From: Streptomyces sp. DvalAA-43 | Lineage (GTDB): Bacteria; Actinomycetota; Actinomycetes; Streptomycetales; Streptomycetaceae | Length of the DNA: 64,000 nucleotides | NCBI RefSeq assembly: GCF_900091725.1 | Contig: NZ_FMBW01000037.1 | Location: forward strand, 62,001-126,000 | Reading direction: 5' to 3' | Shown here: positions 1 through 8,211 of the stretch, piece after piece | Layout: each line of letters starts with the position of its first letter | How positions within the stretch are numbered: position 1 is the first letter of the stretch | Translations under genes and position numbers: made by a program | The notes under the pieces: generated by a model | Databases searched by the model: none | Told to the model about the DNA's origin: nothing | The model's input: only the letters and a program-made list of their open reading frames with translations

Positions 1-372
1 CGGATCGCGGTCCAGGCCGCCCCAGGCGTCGAGCAGCCGGCGGATCCTGCGGTCCCGGCGCAGGCCGATGACGACGACGATGGCCGCCGGCACCACACAG
101 CCGACGCCCATGGCGACGATGATCACCCCGACCGCTGCGCTGATGACGTCGTACGACTCCTCGAAGGTGATCAGCGCCGTGCCCACCAGCAGCCAGCCGA
201 GCGCGCAGAGCGCTCCCCACAGCCACAGCAGCGCCAGCCGCCCCGGTGAGACGTGCTCCCGGACCAGCGCCCCGAGCACCGCGGCCCGGTCGGCGAGCAG
301 GGCCTCCCGGTCGGGCCAGGAACGTATCTCCACGGGCGGTGGCGGTGGCGGCAGTGGTGCGCGACGAGACAT
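1..372 (-). CDS. Partial membrane protein, C-terminus off the left edge
   Basis: The 124 visible codons begin at an ATG (370-372) and run open to the window edge, so the C-terminus is missing. The N-terminus is proline-rich (MSRRAPLPPPPPP), followed by a short hydrophilic stretch and two hydrophobic segments at about residues 44-66 and 75-103. A basic RRDRRIRR stretch follows. This is the pattern of a small two-helix membrane protein, probably with its termini in the cytoplasm. I do not recognise the family. It lies just downstream of the ECF sigma gene in the same direction. Confidence 0.6.
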   Translation of the reverse strand, partial: MSRRAPLPPPPPPVEIRSWPDREALLADRAAVLGALVREHVSPGRLALLWLWGALCALGWLLVGTALITFEESYDVISAAVGVIIVAMGVGCVVPAAIVVVIGLRRDRRIRRLLDAWGGLDRDP

Positions 373-484
373 GGGGCAGACCCTACCGACCGTGCGCGGA
401 GGGCCGGTTCGGGCGCGGCGCCTCGGCGCCCGGCTCCCGCCGCTCCGGTCGCGCGGCGTGGCGGCCCGGCCCGGTGACGGTCAC

Positions 485-1756
485 TCAGCGGCCGTCGCGG
501 GCCGGGTGCTCCGCGCGGTCCAGGAGCATCGCCCGTTCCCGTGCGTTGCGGGTCAGTCCGGCCGCCCGCGCGAACTCCGCCCGCGCCTCGTCCATGCGCC
601 CCGTCCTGGCCAGCAGGTCCCCGCGGACGCTGGGCAGCAGGTGGTAGCTCCGCAGCGCCGGATCATCGGCCAGGGCGTCGACCAGGGCGAGGCCCGCCTC
701 CGGGCCCCGCGCCATCGAGACCGCCACGGCCCGGTTCAGCTCGACGACCGGGGACGGCGCGATCGCGGCGAGGCGGTCGTAGAGGGCGGCGATGGTGTTC
801 CAGTCGGTGTCCTCGTACGTCACCGCCCGCGCGTGGCAGGCGGCGATCGCGGCCTGCACGGTGTACGGGCCGAGCCCGGCACCCGCCCCGGTCGCCGCCA
901 CGGCCCGCTCCAGGGCAGCGACCCCGCGCCGGATCAGCAGACGGTCCCAGCGGGCCCGGTCCTGGTCGGCGAGCAGCACCGGCGCACCGTCCGGCCCGGT
1001 CCTGGCGGCGGTGCGCGAGGCCTGGAGCTCCAGCAGCGCGGCCAGTCCGTGGGCCTCGGGCTCCCGCTCCATCAGGCCGGCGAGCACCCGGGCCAGCCGC
1101 AGCGCGTCCTCGCAGAGCGCGGGGCGCAGCCAGTCGTCGCCCGCGGTCGCCGCGTACCCCTCGTTGAAGATCAGGTAGATCACTTCGAGCACCGGACCGA
1201 GACGGGCGGCGCGCTCCGGTCCGTACGGCACCTCGAAGGGGATGCCCTCGCGGCCCAGGGTCCGTTTCGCCCGGACGATGCGCTGGGCGACGGTCGGTTC
1301 GGGGGCCAGGAACGCGCGGGCGATCTCGTCGGTGGTCAGGCCGCCGAGCAGCCGCAGGGTGAGGGCGATCCGGGCCTCGGTGGAGAGCACCGGATGGCAG
1401 GCGGTGAAGATCAGCCGGAGCAGATCGTCGTCGATGCCGTCCGCCTCGGGGGGCTCGGGCGGCGGCACGTCCTCCAGGGACCGCCCCACCTCGGCCAGCT
1501 TGCGCGCGTAGGTCTCCTTGCGGCGTACGAGATCGATCGCGCGGTGTCTGGCGGTGGCCATGAGCCAGGCGCCCGGCCGGTCCGGGACACCTGACTCCGG
1601 CCACTGTTCCAGTGCGGCCACCAGGGCGTCCTGCGCGATTTCCTCGGCGATGCCTACGTCCCGCACGATGCGGGTGACACCTGCGATGATCCGCGCGGAC
1701 TCGATCCTGAAGACCGCTTCGACCGCCCCGGTCGCACGTGCTGCCGTCACGGTCAC
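485..1756 (-). CDS. ECF-type sigma factor with C-terminal helical/TPR extension (ECF42-like)
   Basis: This protein of 423 residues is about twice the length of a simple ECF sigma factor. Residues 1-180 carry sigma region 2 (AWLMATARHRAIDLVRRKE) and a region-4 helix-turn-helix (LTTDEIARAFLAPEPTVAQRIVRAKR). The remaining 240 residues are alpha-helical (DUF6596/TPR-like), with the typical EVIYLIFNEGY segment. This architecture defines the ECF42 group, whose genes usually sit beside DGPF/YCII proteins rather than an anti-sigma factor. The neighbour ending 42 bases upstream is exactly such a protein. The extension probably replaces an anti-sigma factor in controlling activity, which is inference from the family. 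Its targets are unknown. Confidence 0.9.
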   Translation of the reverse strand: MTVTAARATGAVEAVFRIESARIIAGVTRIVRDVGIAEEIAQDALVAALEQWPESGVPDRPGAWLMATARHRAIDLVRRKETYARKLAEVGRSLEDVPPPEPPEADGIDDDLLRLIFTACHPVLSTEARIALTLRLLGGLTTDEIARAFLAPEPTVAQRIVRAKRTLGREGIPFEVPYGPERAARLGPVLEVIYLIFNEGYAATAGDDWLRPALCEDALRLARVLAGLMEREPEAHGLAALLELQASRTAARTGPDGAPVLLADQDRARWDRLLIRRGVAALERAVAATGAGAGLGPYTVQAAIAACHARAVTYEDTDWNTIAALYDRLAAIAPSPVVELNRAVAVSMARGPEAGLALVDALADDPALRSYHLLPSVRGDLLARTGRMDEARAEFARAAGLTRNARERAMLLDRAEHPARDGR

Positions 1757-1797
1757 CCATCACAGCAGCCGTGCCGGGGCGGGGCAAGCGGGGCCGG

Positions 1798-2163
1798 TCA
1801 GGCTCCCATGGTGGCCTCGTCGATCTGGCGGATCTCGGAGGTCACGGTCCAGCTCTCCGGGTGGGTCCGCAGGAAGCGCCGGGTCCATTCCAGGGCCTCC
1901 TCCTTGTCCTTGACCTGGAGGATGGCGTAGCCGCCGACGACCTCCTTGGTCTCGGTGAAGGGCCCGTCGGTGTGGCTGAGCTTCCCGCCGGACCAGGTGA
2001 CCCTGGTCCCCTGGGAGGTCGGGGTGAGCCCGGCCGTCTCCAGCATGACGCCGGCCTTGGTGATCTCCTCGAACAGGGCGCCCATGCGCTTCTCGAACTC
2101 GGGGTCCGGGGCGTCGAAGGGGCTCTGCTCGTCGATGCGGATCAGCGACATGAAGCGGGGCAT
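1798..2163 (-). CDS. DGPF / YCII-related domain protein
   Basis: This small protein of 121 residues has the hallmark DGPFTETKEVVGGYAILQV segment of the DGPF (YCII-related, PhnB-like) family in its middle. The open frame continues upstream, but the ATG at 2161-2163 gives the normal family N-terminus (MPRFMSLIRI). It precedes the ECF42-like sigma gene with a 41-base gap, so the two are probably co-transcribed. Family members are small ferredoxin-like-fold proteins with no proven reaction. The recurring pairing with ECF42 sigma factors suggests a sensor or effector of that regulon. Confidence 0.9.
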   Translation of the reverse strand: MPRFMSLIRIDEQSPFDAPDPEFEKRMGALFEEITKAGVMLETAGLTPTSQGTRVTWSGGKLSHTDGPFTETKEVVGGYAILQVKDKEEALEWTRRFLRTHPESWTVTSEIRQIDEATMGA

Positions 2164-2204
2164 GGTGACTCCTAGGTCAAAAGGGCGGGGGCTGTCCCCG
2201 TCTC

Positions 2205-3758
2205 TCACCCTTGCGTCGAACGGGATCCGGCCGGATCGACAGTTCCCGGGAAATTCTTCTGAGAACTTTCCGGTCCGGCCACCGGAGCGGTCTCCGGGTC
2301 CGCCACCGGAGCTGCTTCCGGGTTCTCCACCGGAGCGGCTTCCGGGTCCGCCGCCCCCGCGGCCCTCGGGGCGGTCCCGCGCCCCGGGAGCAGCACCACG
2401 GCCACCAGCGCCGCCACCACGAGCAGCCCGGCGCAGACCCAGAACGCCGCCGCGTACCCGGCCGCCAGGTCGGCGGGCCGGCCGCCGTCCCCGGTGACCC
2501 GGGCGGCGACGGTGACCAGGACGGCGAGCCCCAGCGAGCCGCCCACCTGGCGGGCGCTGTTCAGCAGCCCGGAGGCCATGCCCGTCTCCTCGGGCGCCAC
2601 ATCGGTCGTGGCCGCCGTGCCCAGCGGTACGAAGCACATCCCGACGCCGATGCTGCAGACCAGGGACGGGCCGAGGATCGAGTGCAGGAAGCTGCCGTCC
2701 GCCCGCGCCGTCGCCGCGAACCCGGCCATGCCGAGCGCGGTCAGGAGGCCGCCGAGCGCCAGCAGCCGTCCGGTGCCGAGCGCAGCGACCGTACGGGTGG
2801 CGATGACCGAGCCGGTGACGACGCCTGCCGAGAACGGCAGGAAGGCGACCCCGGCGGCGGTCGGCCCGTAGTCGAGAACCTGCTGCATGTAGAGCGAGAC
2901 GAAGTAGAACGCGGCGAACTGCCCGGAGCTCAGCAGCAGGCAGAAGAGATTCGCGGTCAGGACCGGCCGCTGGGTCAGCAGCCCGGGGCGGAGCAGCGGA
3001 TCGGCGGTCCGCCGTTCGACGACGACGAAGGCGATCAGCAGCAGCACGGCGGCGCCCAGCGTGCCCAGCGTCCGGGCCGACCCCCAGGCGTCGGTCGATG
3101 TCCGTACGAGTCCGAGGACCAGCAGCGTCGTCCCCGCGGTGGCCAGCAGCGCCCCCGCCACGTCGAGCCGGGCGCCGGTCCGGACCGTGCCGCCCCGCAG
3201 TCCGCTGCGCGCGGCCCCCACCAGCGCGAACCCCACGATCGGCACATTCACCAGCATCACCGCGCGCCAGCCCGCCGCGTCGGTGAGCACCCCGCCCGCG
3301 AGTACGCCGACCGCGCCGCCCGCCGCGCCCGCCATGCCCCACAGCCCCAGGGCGCGGGAGCGGGCGGGTCCGGCCGGGAAGGCCAGGGCGATCAGCGCGA
3401 AGGCGACCGGGGCGAGCGCGGCTGCCCCGATCCCCTGCACCGCCCGCGCGGCGATGAGCCCGCCGGGCGACCGGGCGAGCCCGCCGGCCAGGCTCGCGGC
3501 GCCGAACAGCACCAGGCCCGCCGTCAGGACCCGGCGGCTGCCGAGCAGATCGGCGAGGCGGCCGCCGAGCATCAGCAGCCCGCCGAAGGCCAGCGCGTAG
3601 GCGTTCACCACCCACAGCAGCCCCTGGGGCGTGAAGCCCAGATCGCCGCGCATGTCCGGCAGCGCGACATTCACCACGGACATGTCCAACGCCACCATGA
3701 ACTGCACGACGAGGGCCACCACCAGCAGCCAACGCGTATGCCGTGACTGATCGTCCAC
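2205..3758 (-). CDS. MFS drug-efflux transporter, DHA2 (14-helix) type
   Basis: This protein of 517 residues is rich in hydrophobic segments, consistent with 14 membrane helices. It has MFS motif A-like LGGRLADLLGSRRVL near residue 65, the WVVNAYAL segment of the EmrB/QacA (DHA2) branch, and antiporter motif C-like GVLAGGVLTDAAGWR near residue 155. The GTG start at 3758 follows a strong GGAGGG. It should be a proton-driven exporter of small toxic compounds in the cytoplasmic membrane. The hydrophilic C-terminal tail contains three imperfect EAAPVxxP-type repeats. It is divergent from a TetR gene, and the palindromes between them make repression by that regulator likely. The substrate is unknown. 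Confidence 0.9.
   Translation of the reverse strand: MDDQSRHTRWLLVVALVVQFMVALDMSVVNVALPDMRGDLGFTPQGLLWVVNAYALAFGGLLMLGGRLADLLGSRRVLTAGLVLFGAASLAGGLARSPGGLIAARAVQGIGAAALAPVAFALIALAFPAGPARSRALGLWGMAGAAGGAVGVLAGGVLTDAAGWRAVMLVNVPIVGFALVGAARSGLRGGTVRTGARLDVAGALLATAGTTLLVLGLVRTSTDAWGSARTLGTLGAAVLLLIAFVVVERRTADPLLRPGLLTQRPVLTANLFCLLLSSGQFAAFYFVSLYMQQVLDYGPTAAGVAFLPFSAGVVTGSVIATRTVAALGTGRLLALGGLLTALGMAGFAATARADGSFLHSILGPSLVCSIGVGMCFVPLGTAATTDVAPEETGMASGLLNSARQVGGSLGLAVLVTVAARVTGDGGRPADLAAGYAAAFWVCAGLLVVAALVAVVLLPGRGTAPRAAGAADPEAAPVENPEAAPVADPETAPVAGPESSQKNFPGTVDPAGSRSTQG
2279..2350. repeat. Three tandem 24-bp repeats in the MFS gene 3' end
   Basis: Three in-frame copies of a 24-bp unit start at 2279, 2303 and 2327, each beginning CCACCGGAGC. 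They encode the Pro/Ala/Glu repeats in the cytoplasmic tail of the transporter. Copy number probably varies between strains by slippage. Confidence 0.8.
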
Positions 3759-3778
3759 GACTCTTCCCTTCCCTCCGG

Positions 3779-3812
3779 ATCATTCGGTCGAATGATTACT
3801 ATACGCGTATAG
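3779..3812. promoter_or_regulatory. Twin palindromes between MFS and TetR genes (probable operators)
   Basis: Two inverted repeats lie side by side. The first, 3779-3796, has 8-bp arms ATCATTCG/CGAATGAT around two bases. The second, 3799-3812, is the perfect 14-bp palindrome CTATACGCGTATAG. This AT-richer patch in a GC-rich genome covers the shared promoter region of the divergent genes. Palindromes of this size are typical TetR-family operators. Which one is bound, and whether both genes are controlled, is inference. Confidence 0.65.
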
Positions 3813-3875
3813 AAATTAGTCACGCGACGGTCCGGGCAGGGGCGGGAACGGCGGGGTACGGGAGACAATGCCGAG

Positions 3876-4613
3876 GTGGCAGGGACAGAGAAGAAGCAGG
3901 CGCCCGCAAAGAGGGCGCCCATAAAGAAGGCGTCTGCGAAGAAGCAGACGCCTGCGAAACGATCGGTGGGGCGGCCGCGCAGGCTCGACCCGGACGCGAT
4001 GGTCGCCACCGCGCGCCGCATCGTCGAGGAAGAGGGCGTGGACGCCCTGAGCATGCGGCGGGTGGCGAAGGAGCTCGGCTCCACGCCGATGGCGCTCTAC
4101 CACTACGTGCAGGACAAGGACGAGTTGCTGATGCTCACCCTGTCGGGCACCGCGGCCGCCTTCCCCCGTCCCCACCTGCCCGAGGACCCGCGCGAGCGGC
4201 TGCTCGCCGTGGCCGTGCACATGCACGACATCCTGTCCCGGATGCCGTGGGTGCTGGACATCCTGGCGCTGGGCGAGCTGACCGACCGGAACGCGCTGTG
4301 GATGGTCGAGGAGATCATCGACTCGGCGCTCGCCTGCGGCCTCTCCCCCGCCCAGGCGGTACGCGCGTACCGGACGATCTGGAGCTACGTCTACGGCGAC
4401 CTGATCTTCCGCCGGGCGGCCGGGCGCCGCGCGGACAATCCGCCGAACAGGCGCTGGTTCCCCGAGATGGTGACCGAGGAGGACGCGGCGACGCTGCCCC
4501 GGCTCACCGCGATCAAGGACGACTGGCGCGCGTACGCCGCCGACTACGAGGTGGCGGACGAACTCGACGCGATCGTCCAGGGGCTGATCGACCGGGGCAC
4601 CGCCGTCGGCTGA
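3876..4613 (+). CDS. TetR-family transcriptional regulator
   Basis: This protein of 245 residues starts at GTG 3876. The first 30 residues are a Lys/Ala-rich extension (repeats like AKKxxPAKR) that could add nonspecific DNA contacts. The TetR helix-turn-helix follows at about 36-80, with the recognition part LSMRRVAKELGSTPMALYHYVQDKDELL. The rest is the helical ligand/dimer domain. It is divergent from the efflux gene with 117 bases and two palindromes between, so it most likely represses the transporter and itself until a drug-like ligand binds. The extension-encoding DNA contains a perfect 10-bp inverted repeat (3928-3937/3944-3953). Confidence 0.88.
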   Translation: MAGTEKKQAPAKRAPIKKASAKKQTPAKRSVGRPRRLDPDAMVATARRIVEEEGVDALSMRRVAKELGSTPMALYHYVQDKDELLMLTLSGTAAAFPRPHLPEDPRERLLAVAVHMHDILSRMPWVLDILALGELTDRNALWMVEEIIDSALACGLSPAQAVRAYRTIWSYVYGDLIFRRAAGRRADNPPNRRWFPEMVTEEDAATLPRLTAIKDDWRAYAADYEVADELDAIVQGLIDRGTAVG

Positions 4614-4650
4614 GGGACCGGCCGTGGGACCGGCCCCGGCCCGGAACGGG

Positions 4651-4956
4651 TCAGCCGACGGACCCGTCGGTCCCGCCAGCCCCGTCAGCAGTCCCGTCGG
4701 CCCCCAGCGACTCGAAGCGCCAGCGGTGCACCGGGCGGGTGACCAGTCCGGTGTCCGGTTCGGGGAGTTCGGGCAGCTCGTCGCCGTAGCCGCCCGCCCA
4801 CCAGGTGATGACCAGGACCCGGTCCTGCGGGGCGCGCAGCAGTTCGCGGCGGAGCGGCTCGCGGGTCAGCTCGGCCGAACGGGCCCGCGCCCACTCCAGG
4901 AGTTCGGCTCCCCGTCCGGCCACGGCGCGGGCCTCCCACATGAGGGCGACGGTCAT
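4651..4956 (-). CDS. Small conserved hypothetical protein downstream of tsaD
   Basis: The 101 codons begin at the ATG that overlaps the tsaD stop codon in an ATGA (4953-4956), so it is translationally coupled to tsaD. The sequence starts [23 protein letters not shown] and continues with [12 protein letters not shown]. This pattern suggests a small ferredoxin-like or antibiotic-monooxygenase-like fold, but I cannot assign a function. The last 20 residues are Gly/Asp/Thr-rich and probably disordered. It converges with the TetR gene. Confidence 0.75.
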   Translation of the reverse strand: MTVALMWEARAVAGRGAELLEWARARSAELTREPLRRELLRAPQDRVLVITWWAGGYGDELPELPEPDTGLVTRPVHRWRFESLGADGTADGAGGTDGSVG

Positions 4957-6059
4957 GAGTACAGGTTGTCCTTGCTGATCTCGTGGACGTGATCGTGGTC
5001 GTGGCCGTGCGCGTGGGCGCCCGGCACATGGGGGTCGGTCACCGGGAGCGAGGAGTCCGCGGACAGCTCCAGGTCCGAGGCGGGCCTGCCCCGGGCCACC
5101 ATCTCCGCGCCCAGCGCCGCGACCATCGCGCCGTTGTCCGTGCACAGCCCGGGACGCGGCACCCGCAGCCGGATTCCGGCCCGCTCGCACCGCTCCTCGG
5201 CCAGCGCCCGCAGCCGCGAGTTGGCCGCGACCCCGCCGCCGATCATCAGGTGGTCGACGCCCTCGTCCTTGCAGGCCCGGACCGCCTTTCGGGTGAGCAC
5301 GTCCACCACGGCCTCCTGGAAGGACGCCGCCACGTCCCGTACCGGCACCTCCTCGCCCGCCGCGCGCTTGGCCTCGATCCAGCGGGCCACCGAGGTCTTC
5401 AGGCCCGAGAAGGAGAAGTCGTAGGCGGGATCGCGCGAACCGGTCAGACCGCGCGGGAACGCGATCGCCTCCGGGTCGCCCTCCTTCGCCAGCCGGTCGA
5501 TGACCGGGCCGCCGGGGAAGCCCAGGTTCAGCACCCGGGCGATCTTGTCGAAGGCCTCGCCCGCCGCATCGTCGATGGTCGCGCCCAGCGGCCGTACGTC
5601 GTTGGTGATGTCCGGCGCGAGCAGCAGCGAGGAGTGACCGCCGCTGACCAGCAGCGCCATCGTGGGCTCGGGCAGCGGGCCGTGCTCCAGCTGGTCCACG
5701 CAGATGTGCGAGGCGAGGTGGTTCACCCCGTAGAGCGGCTTGTTCAGCGCGTACGCGTACGCCTTCGCCGCCGAGACGCCGACCAGCAGCGCGCCCGCGA
5801 GCCCGGGGCCCGCGGTGACGGAGATGCCGTCGAGGTCGCGGGCGCTGATCCCGGCCTCCTTCAGGGCGCGCTCGATGGTGGGGACCATCGCCTCCAGATG
5901 GGCGCGGGAGGCGATCTCCGGGACGACGCCGCCGAAGCGGGCGTGGGTGTCGACGCTGGACGCGACGGCGTCGGCGAGCAGGGTCGTGCCCCGGACGATG
6001 CCGACGCCGGTCTCGTCGCAGGAGGTCTCGATGCCGAGTACGAGCGGTTCGTCAGCCAT
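4953..6059 (-). CDS. tsaD: tRNA N6-threonylcarbamoyladenosine transferase TsaD
   Basis: TsaD transfers the threonylcarbamoyl group from TC-AMP to A37 of ANN-decoding tRNAs in a complex with TsaB and TsaE. The 368 residues have the Kae1/TsaD signature: [10 protein letters not shown] at the N-terminus, the metal-binding HLASH near residue 115, the GGHSSLLL and [10 protein letters not shown] segments, and [11 protein letters not shown] near the C-terminus. The last 30 residues form a His-rich tail ([11 protein letters not shown]) that goes beyond the usual family end. The ATG shares one base with the rimI stop (TGATG), and rimI overlaps tsaB by four bases, so the three are one translationally coupled operon. 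Confidence 0.97.
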   Translation of the reverse strand: MADEPLVLGIETSCDETGVGIVRGTTLLADAVASSVDTHARFGGVVPEIASRAHLEAMVPTIERALKEAGISARDLDGISVTAGPGLAGALLVGVSAAKAYAYALNKPLYGVNHLASHICVDQLEHGPLPEPTMALLVSGGHSSLLLAPDITNDVRPLGATIDDAAGEAFDKIARVLNLGFPGGPVIDRLAKEGDPEAIAFPRGLTGSRDPAYDFSFSGLKTSVARWIEAKRAAGEEVPVRDVAASFQEAVVDVLTRKAVRACKDEGVDHLMIGGGVAANSRLRALAEERCERAGIRLRVPRPGLCTDNGAMVAALGAEMVARGRPASDLELSADSSLPVTDPHVPGAHAHGHDHDHVHEISKDNLYS

Positions 6060-6574
6060 CAGTCAGTCTCTGTTCCCTGTACGTGCTCGTGCACGTGCTC
6101 TTGTACGTGGAGGCGCATGACGAGTGCGTCGACGTTGCCCGGCTGGTAGTAGCCGCGGCGGAAGCCGATCGGTTCGAAGCCGAAGCGTTCGTACAGCTTC
6201 TGGGCCCGGGTGTTGTCGACGCGGACTTCGAGGAGCACCTCTGCGCACTCGAAGGCCGTGGCGTGCTTCAGCAGGTCGGTGAGGAGTTCGGAGCCGAGGC
6301 CGCCTCCCCAGTGGCCGCGGGTGACCCCGATCGTCTGCACATCGGCGAGGTCACCGGCAGCGGCGAGGCCCGCGTAGCCGACGATCCGGCCGGTGGCGGG
6401 GTCCTCGGCGACGACGTAGCGGCGGGTGGCCCGCGGGCCGCGGGAGTGCGCCAGCTCGGACCAGAACATGCCGGCCGACCAGGCGTCGTCCGGGAACAGC
6501 TCGCGTTCGAGCTCCAGCACCGGATCGATGTCCCACCAGCGCATCTCGCGCAGAACGGCAGTCGTGGTCGTCAC
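6059..6574 (-). CDS. rimI: Ribosomal-protein-alanine N-acetyltransferase RimI
   Basis: This GNAT-fold enzyme of 171 residues is expected to acetylate the N-terminus of ribosomal protein S18 and perhaps other proteins. The GTG at 6572-6574 overlaps the tsaB stop as GTGA, giving the family start [17 protein letters not shown] with the typical [12 protein letters not shown] segment. The acetyl-CoA loop is [13 protein letters not shown]. The substrate-side [23 protein letters not shown] is classic RimI. The tail is His/Glu/Val repetitive ([11 protein letters not shown]). RimI between tsaB and tsaD is a common bacterial arrangement. Confidence 0.95.
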   Translation of the reverse strand: MTTTTAVLREMRWWDIDPVLELERELFPDDAWSAGMFWSELAHSRGPRATRRYVVAEDPATGRIVGYAGLAAAGDLADVQTIGVTRGHWGGGLGSELLTDLLKHATAFECAEVLLEVRVDNTRAQKLYERFGFEPIGFRRGYYQPGNVDALVMRLHVQEHVHEHVQGTETD

Positions 6575-7233
6575 TTCGGGGTGACCACCTTGTAGTTCTT
6601 CGGCACCTGGGCGTCGGGCCTGCGGAGGTAGAGCGGCTGCGGCGGCAGCAGCTCCTCGCCCGCGGCGAGCCGCTCGGCGGCGAGGGCGGCCAGCGCCCCG
6701 GCGCTGACGTGCTCGGGCTCCCGGGCGTCCGGGAACGCCTCGGGGTAGAGCACCGCGCCCGCGCCGACGACGGGCAGCCCGGCGAGCTGTCCGGCGATGT
6801 CGGCGGGCCGGTCGACGGCGGGCCCGGTGACCCGGGTGCGCGGGTCGTCGTACCTCGCCCAGTAGACCTCCTTGCGGCGGGCGTCCGTCGCGACGGCGAA
6901 CGGCCCCTCCAGCCCGGCCCGGCCCGCCGCGTACGCGAGCCCGTCCAGGGTGCACAGCCCGTGCACGGGTACGGAGAGGGCGGAGCCGAAGGCCGCGGCG
7001 GTGACCAGGCCGACCCGGAGCCCGGTGTACGGGCCGGGGCCGACGCCGACGACCACGTCCGTCACGGCGTCGAGTGCCGTCCCGGCCTCGGCGAGGACCC
7101 GGTCGACGGCGGGAAGCAGCAGCTCCCCGTGCCTTCGGGCGTCGACCTGTCCGGACTCGGCGACGACGGAGGTCCCGTCGTGCAGGGCGACGGTGACGGC
7201 GGGGGTGGCGGTATCCACGGCGAGCAAGAGCAC
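6571..7233 (-). CDS. tsaB: tRNA t6A modification protein TsaB
   Basis: TsaB is the inactive ASKHA-fold partner that binds TsaD and recruits TsaE for t6A37 synthesis. The 220 residues begin at GTG 7233 with the family pattern LLAVDTATPAVTVAL, and include the dimer-interface region RRHGELLLPAVDRVL and VGVGPGPYTGLRVGLVTAAAFG. It heads the tsaB-rimI-tsaD operon and is divergent from the gene at 7387 across about 150 bases. Confidence 0.95.
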   Translation of the reverse strand: MLLLAVDTATPAVTVALHDGTSVVAESGQVDARRHGELLLPAVDRVLAEAGTALDAVTDVVVGVGPGPYTGLRVGLVTAAAFGSALSVPVHGLCTLDGLAYAAGRAGLEGPFAVATDARRKEVYWARYDDPRTRVTGPAVDRPADIAGQLAGLPVVGAGAVLYPEAFPDAREPEHVSAGALAALAAERLAAGEELLPPQPLYLRRPDAQVPKNYKVVTPK

Positions 7234-7386
7234 GCAAACAGCCTACGGCTCCGCCGACGGGGGCACGGCCTCCCGTACGGCGTCCCGGCACGCCCGGCCC
7301 CTGCTGCTACCGTCAGCGCGTACACGCGGGTACGACGTACACGCTAAACGCTTGTACGACATGCGGAAGCGAAAGGGGCGCGCACG

Positions 7387-7947
7387 GTGTCTAGGGGCAG
7401 CTCGGGAATCGTGGCCGGGCTCACTGCCGCGGCGCTCGTCGCGGTCGGCGTCCTGGCCTTCCAGGCTTCGGCGAACGCCCCCGCCAGTGTCGCGGCCCCC
7501 AAGCCGAAGGCCACCGCCACGGCCACCGAGCACGCGAAGCCGAAGGAGAAGCCGCGCCCGGCCACGCTCCCCGCGCACTCCGGCACCGGGAAGCGGGTCG
7601 TGTACGCCCTGGCCGACCGCCGGGTGTGGCTCGTCGACGCGGCCGGGAAGGCCGTCCGGACCTTCGAGGTCATGCCGAGCGCGCTGAATCCGCTCCCCGG
7701 CACCTATCGGGTGAACACCCCGCGCCAGGGCGCCCCCACCAAGGGCTCGGACGGCGTGATGATCGAACACGTGGTGCGGTTCGCGATGGTGGACAACGTG
7801 GCCGTGGGCTTCAGCGCGGCGGTCGACGGCTCGATGGAGAGCCCGGACCCGACGCTGAAGACGGGCGGCGTGCGGATGTCCCGGGAGGACGGGGACGCCA
7901 TGTGGGACTTCGCGATGGTGAACACGAAGGTCGTCGTCGTCCCGTAG
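7387..7947 (+). CDS. Exported L,D-transpeptidase-like protein lacking the catalytic Cys motif
   Basis: The 186 residues start at GTG with an N-terminal hydrophobic signal or anchor (about 8-30). A Lys/Ala/Pro linker follows, then a YkuD-like domain: RVVYALADRRVWLVDAAGKAVRTFEV and NPLPGTYRVNTP match the opening strands of L,D-transpeptidases. At the C-terminus the active L,D-transpeptidases have SHGC(I)R, but here the segment reads LKTGGVRMSREDGDAMWDF. The Cys and the preceding His are absent, and the upstream HGT is replaced by GFSAA. It is therefore probably a cell-envelope protein with the fold but not the cross-linking activity. It sits between tsaB (divergent) and a convergent small gene. 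Confidence 0.75.
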   Translation: MSRGSSGIVAGLTAAALVAVGVLAFQASANAPASVAAPKPKATATATEHAKPKEKPRPATLPAHSGTGKRVVYALADRRVWLVDAAGKAVRTFEVMPSALNPLPGTYRVNTPRQGAPTKGSDGVMIEHVVRFAMVDNVAVGFSAAVDGSMESPDPTLKTGGVRMSREDGDAMWDFAMVNTKVVVVP

Positions 7948-7955
7948 GACGCGGT

Positions 7956-7979
7956 CGCGGGGCCCGGCACGGGCCCGCG
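7956..7979. terminator. Hairpin between convergent genes
   Basis: A compact GC-rich hairpin (core GGGCCCG / CGGGCCC, loop GCA, with an outer CGC/GCG) sits in the 35 bases between the stops of the pseudo-transpeptidase gene and the small gene at 7983. There is no U-run, as is usual in Streptomyces. It could stop transcription from both sides. Confidence 0.55.
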
Positions 7980-7982
7980 CGC

Positions 7983-8183
7983 TCAGCCCGCCCGTCGTCC
8001 GGGGCCGGTCCCGGAGCGGGGCGCGGGAGCGGCGGCCGGGGCTTCCTCGCCGTCCACACCCTCATCCCTGTCCCCGTCCGCGGACGGCGGCGGCGTGGAG
8101 ACCGCCGTGGCCGCGGCACAGGCCGCCAGCAGGTCTCTCATCGATGGCGGCGGCGGCACTTCGCGTTCGGCGGACGTCGTCAT
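7983..8183 (-). CDS. Small protein of unknown function behind an iron-box-like site
   Basis: This gene encodes 66 residues starting MTTSAEREVPPPPSMRDLLA, with a predicted short amphipathic helix (RDLLAACAAATAV) and a disordered acidic, Pro/Ala-rich tail. A perfect AGGAGG lies five bases upstream of the ATG (8189-8194), which argues strongly that it is translated. A GGTTAGG...CCTAACC palindrome lies about 30 bases upstream of the start. I do not recognise the family. The single short hydrophobic stretch is too weak for a firm membrane call. Confidence 0.65.
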   Translation of the reverse strand: MTTSAEREVPPPPSMRDLLAACAAATAVSTPPPSADGDRDEGVDGEEAPAAAPAPRSGTGPGRRAG

Positions 8184-8211
8184 GGATGCCTCCTGAGGCT
8201 CCGGTGGAAGG

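Noticed and set aside
2279..2350. CRISPR-like short repeats
   Set aside because: Three direct repeats without spacers inside a coding frame; a coding tandem repeat.
2205..3746. Rightward frame opposite the MFS gene
   Set aside because: Low-complexity Arg/Gln/Glu-rich translation; the minus strand encodes an obvious transporter.
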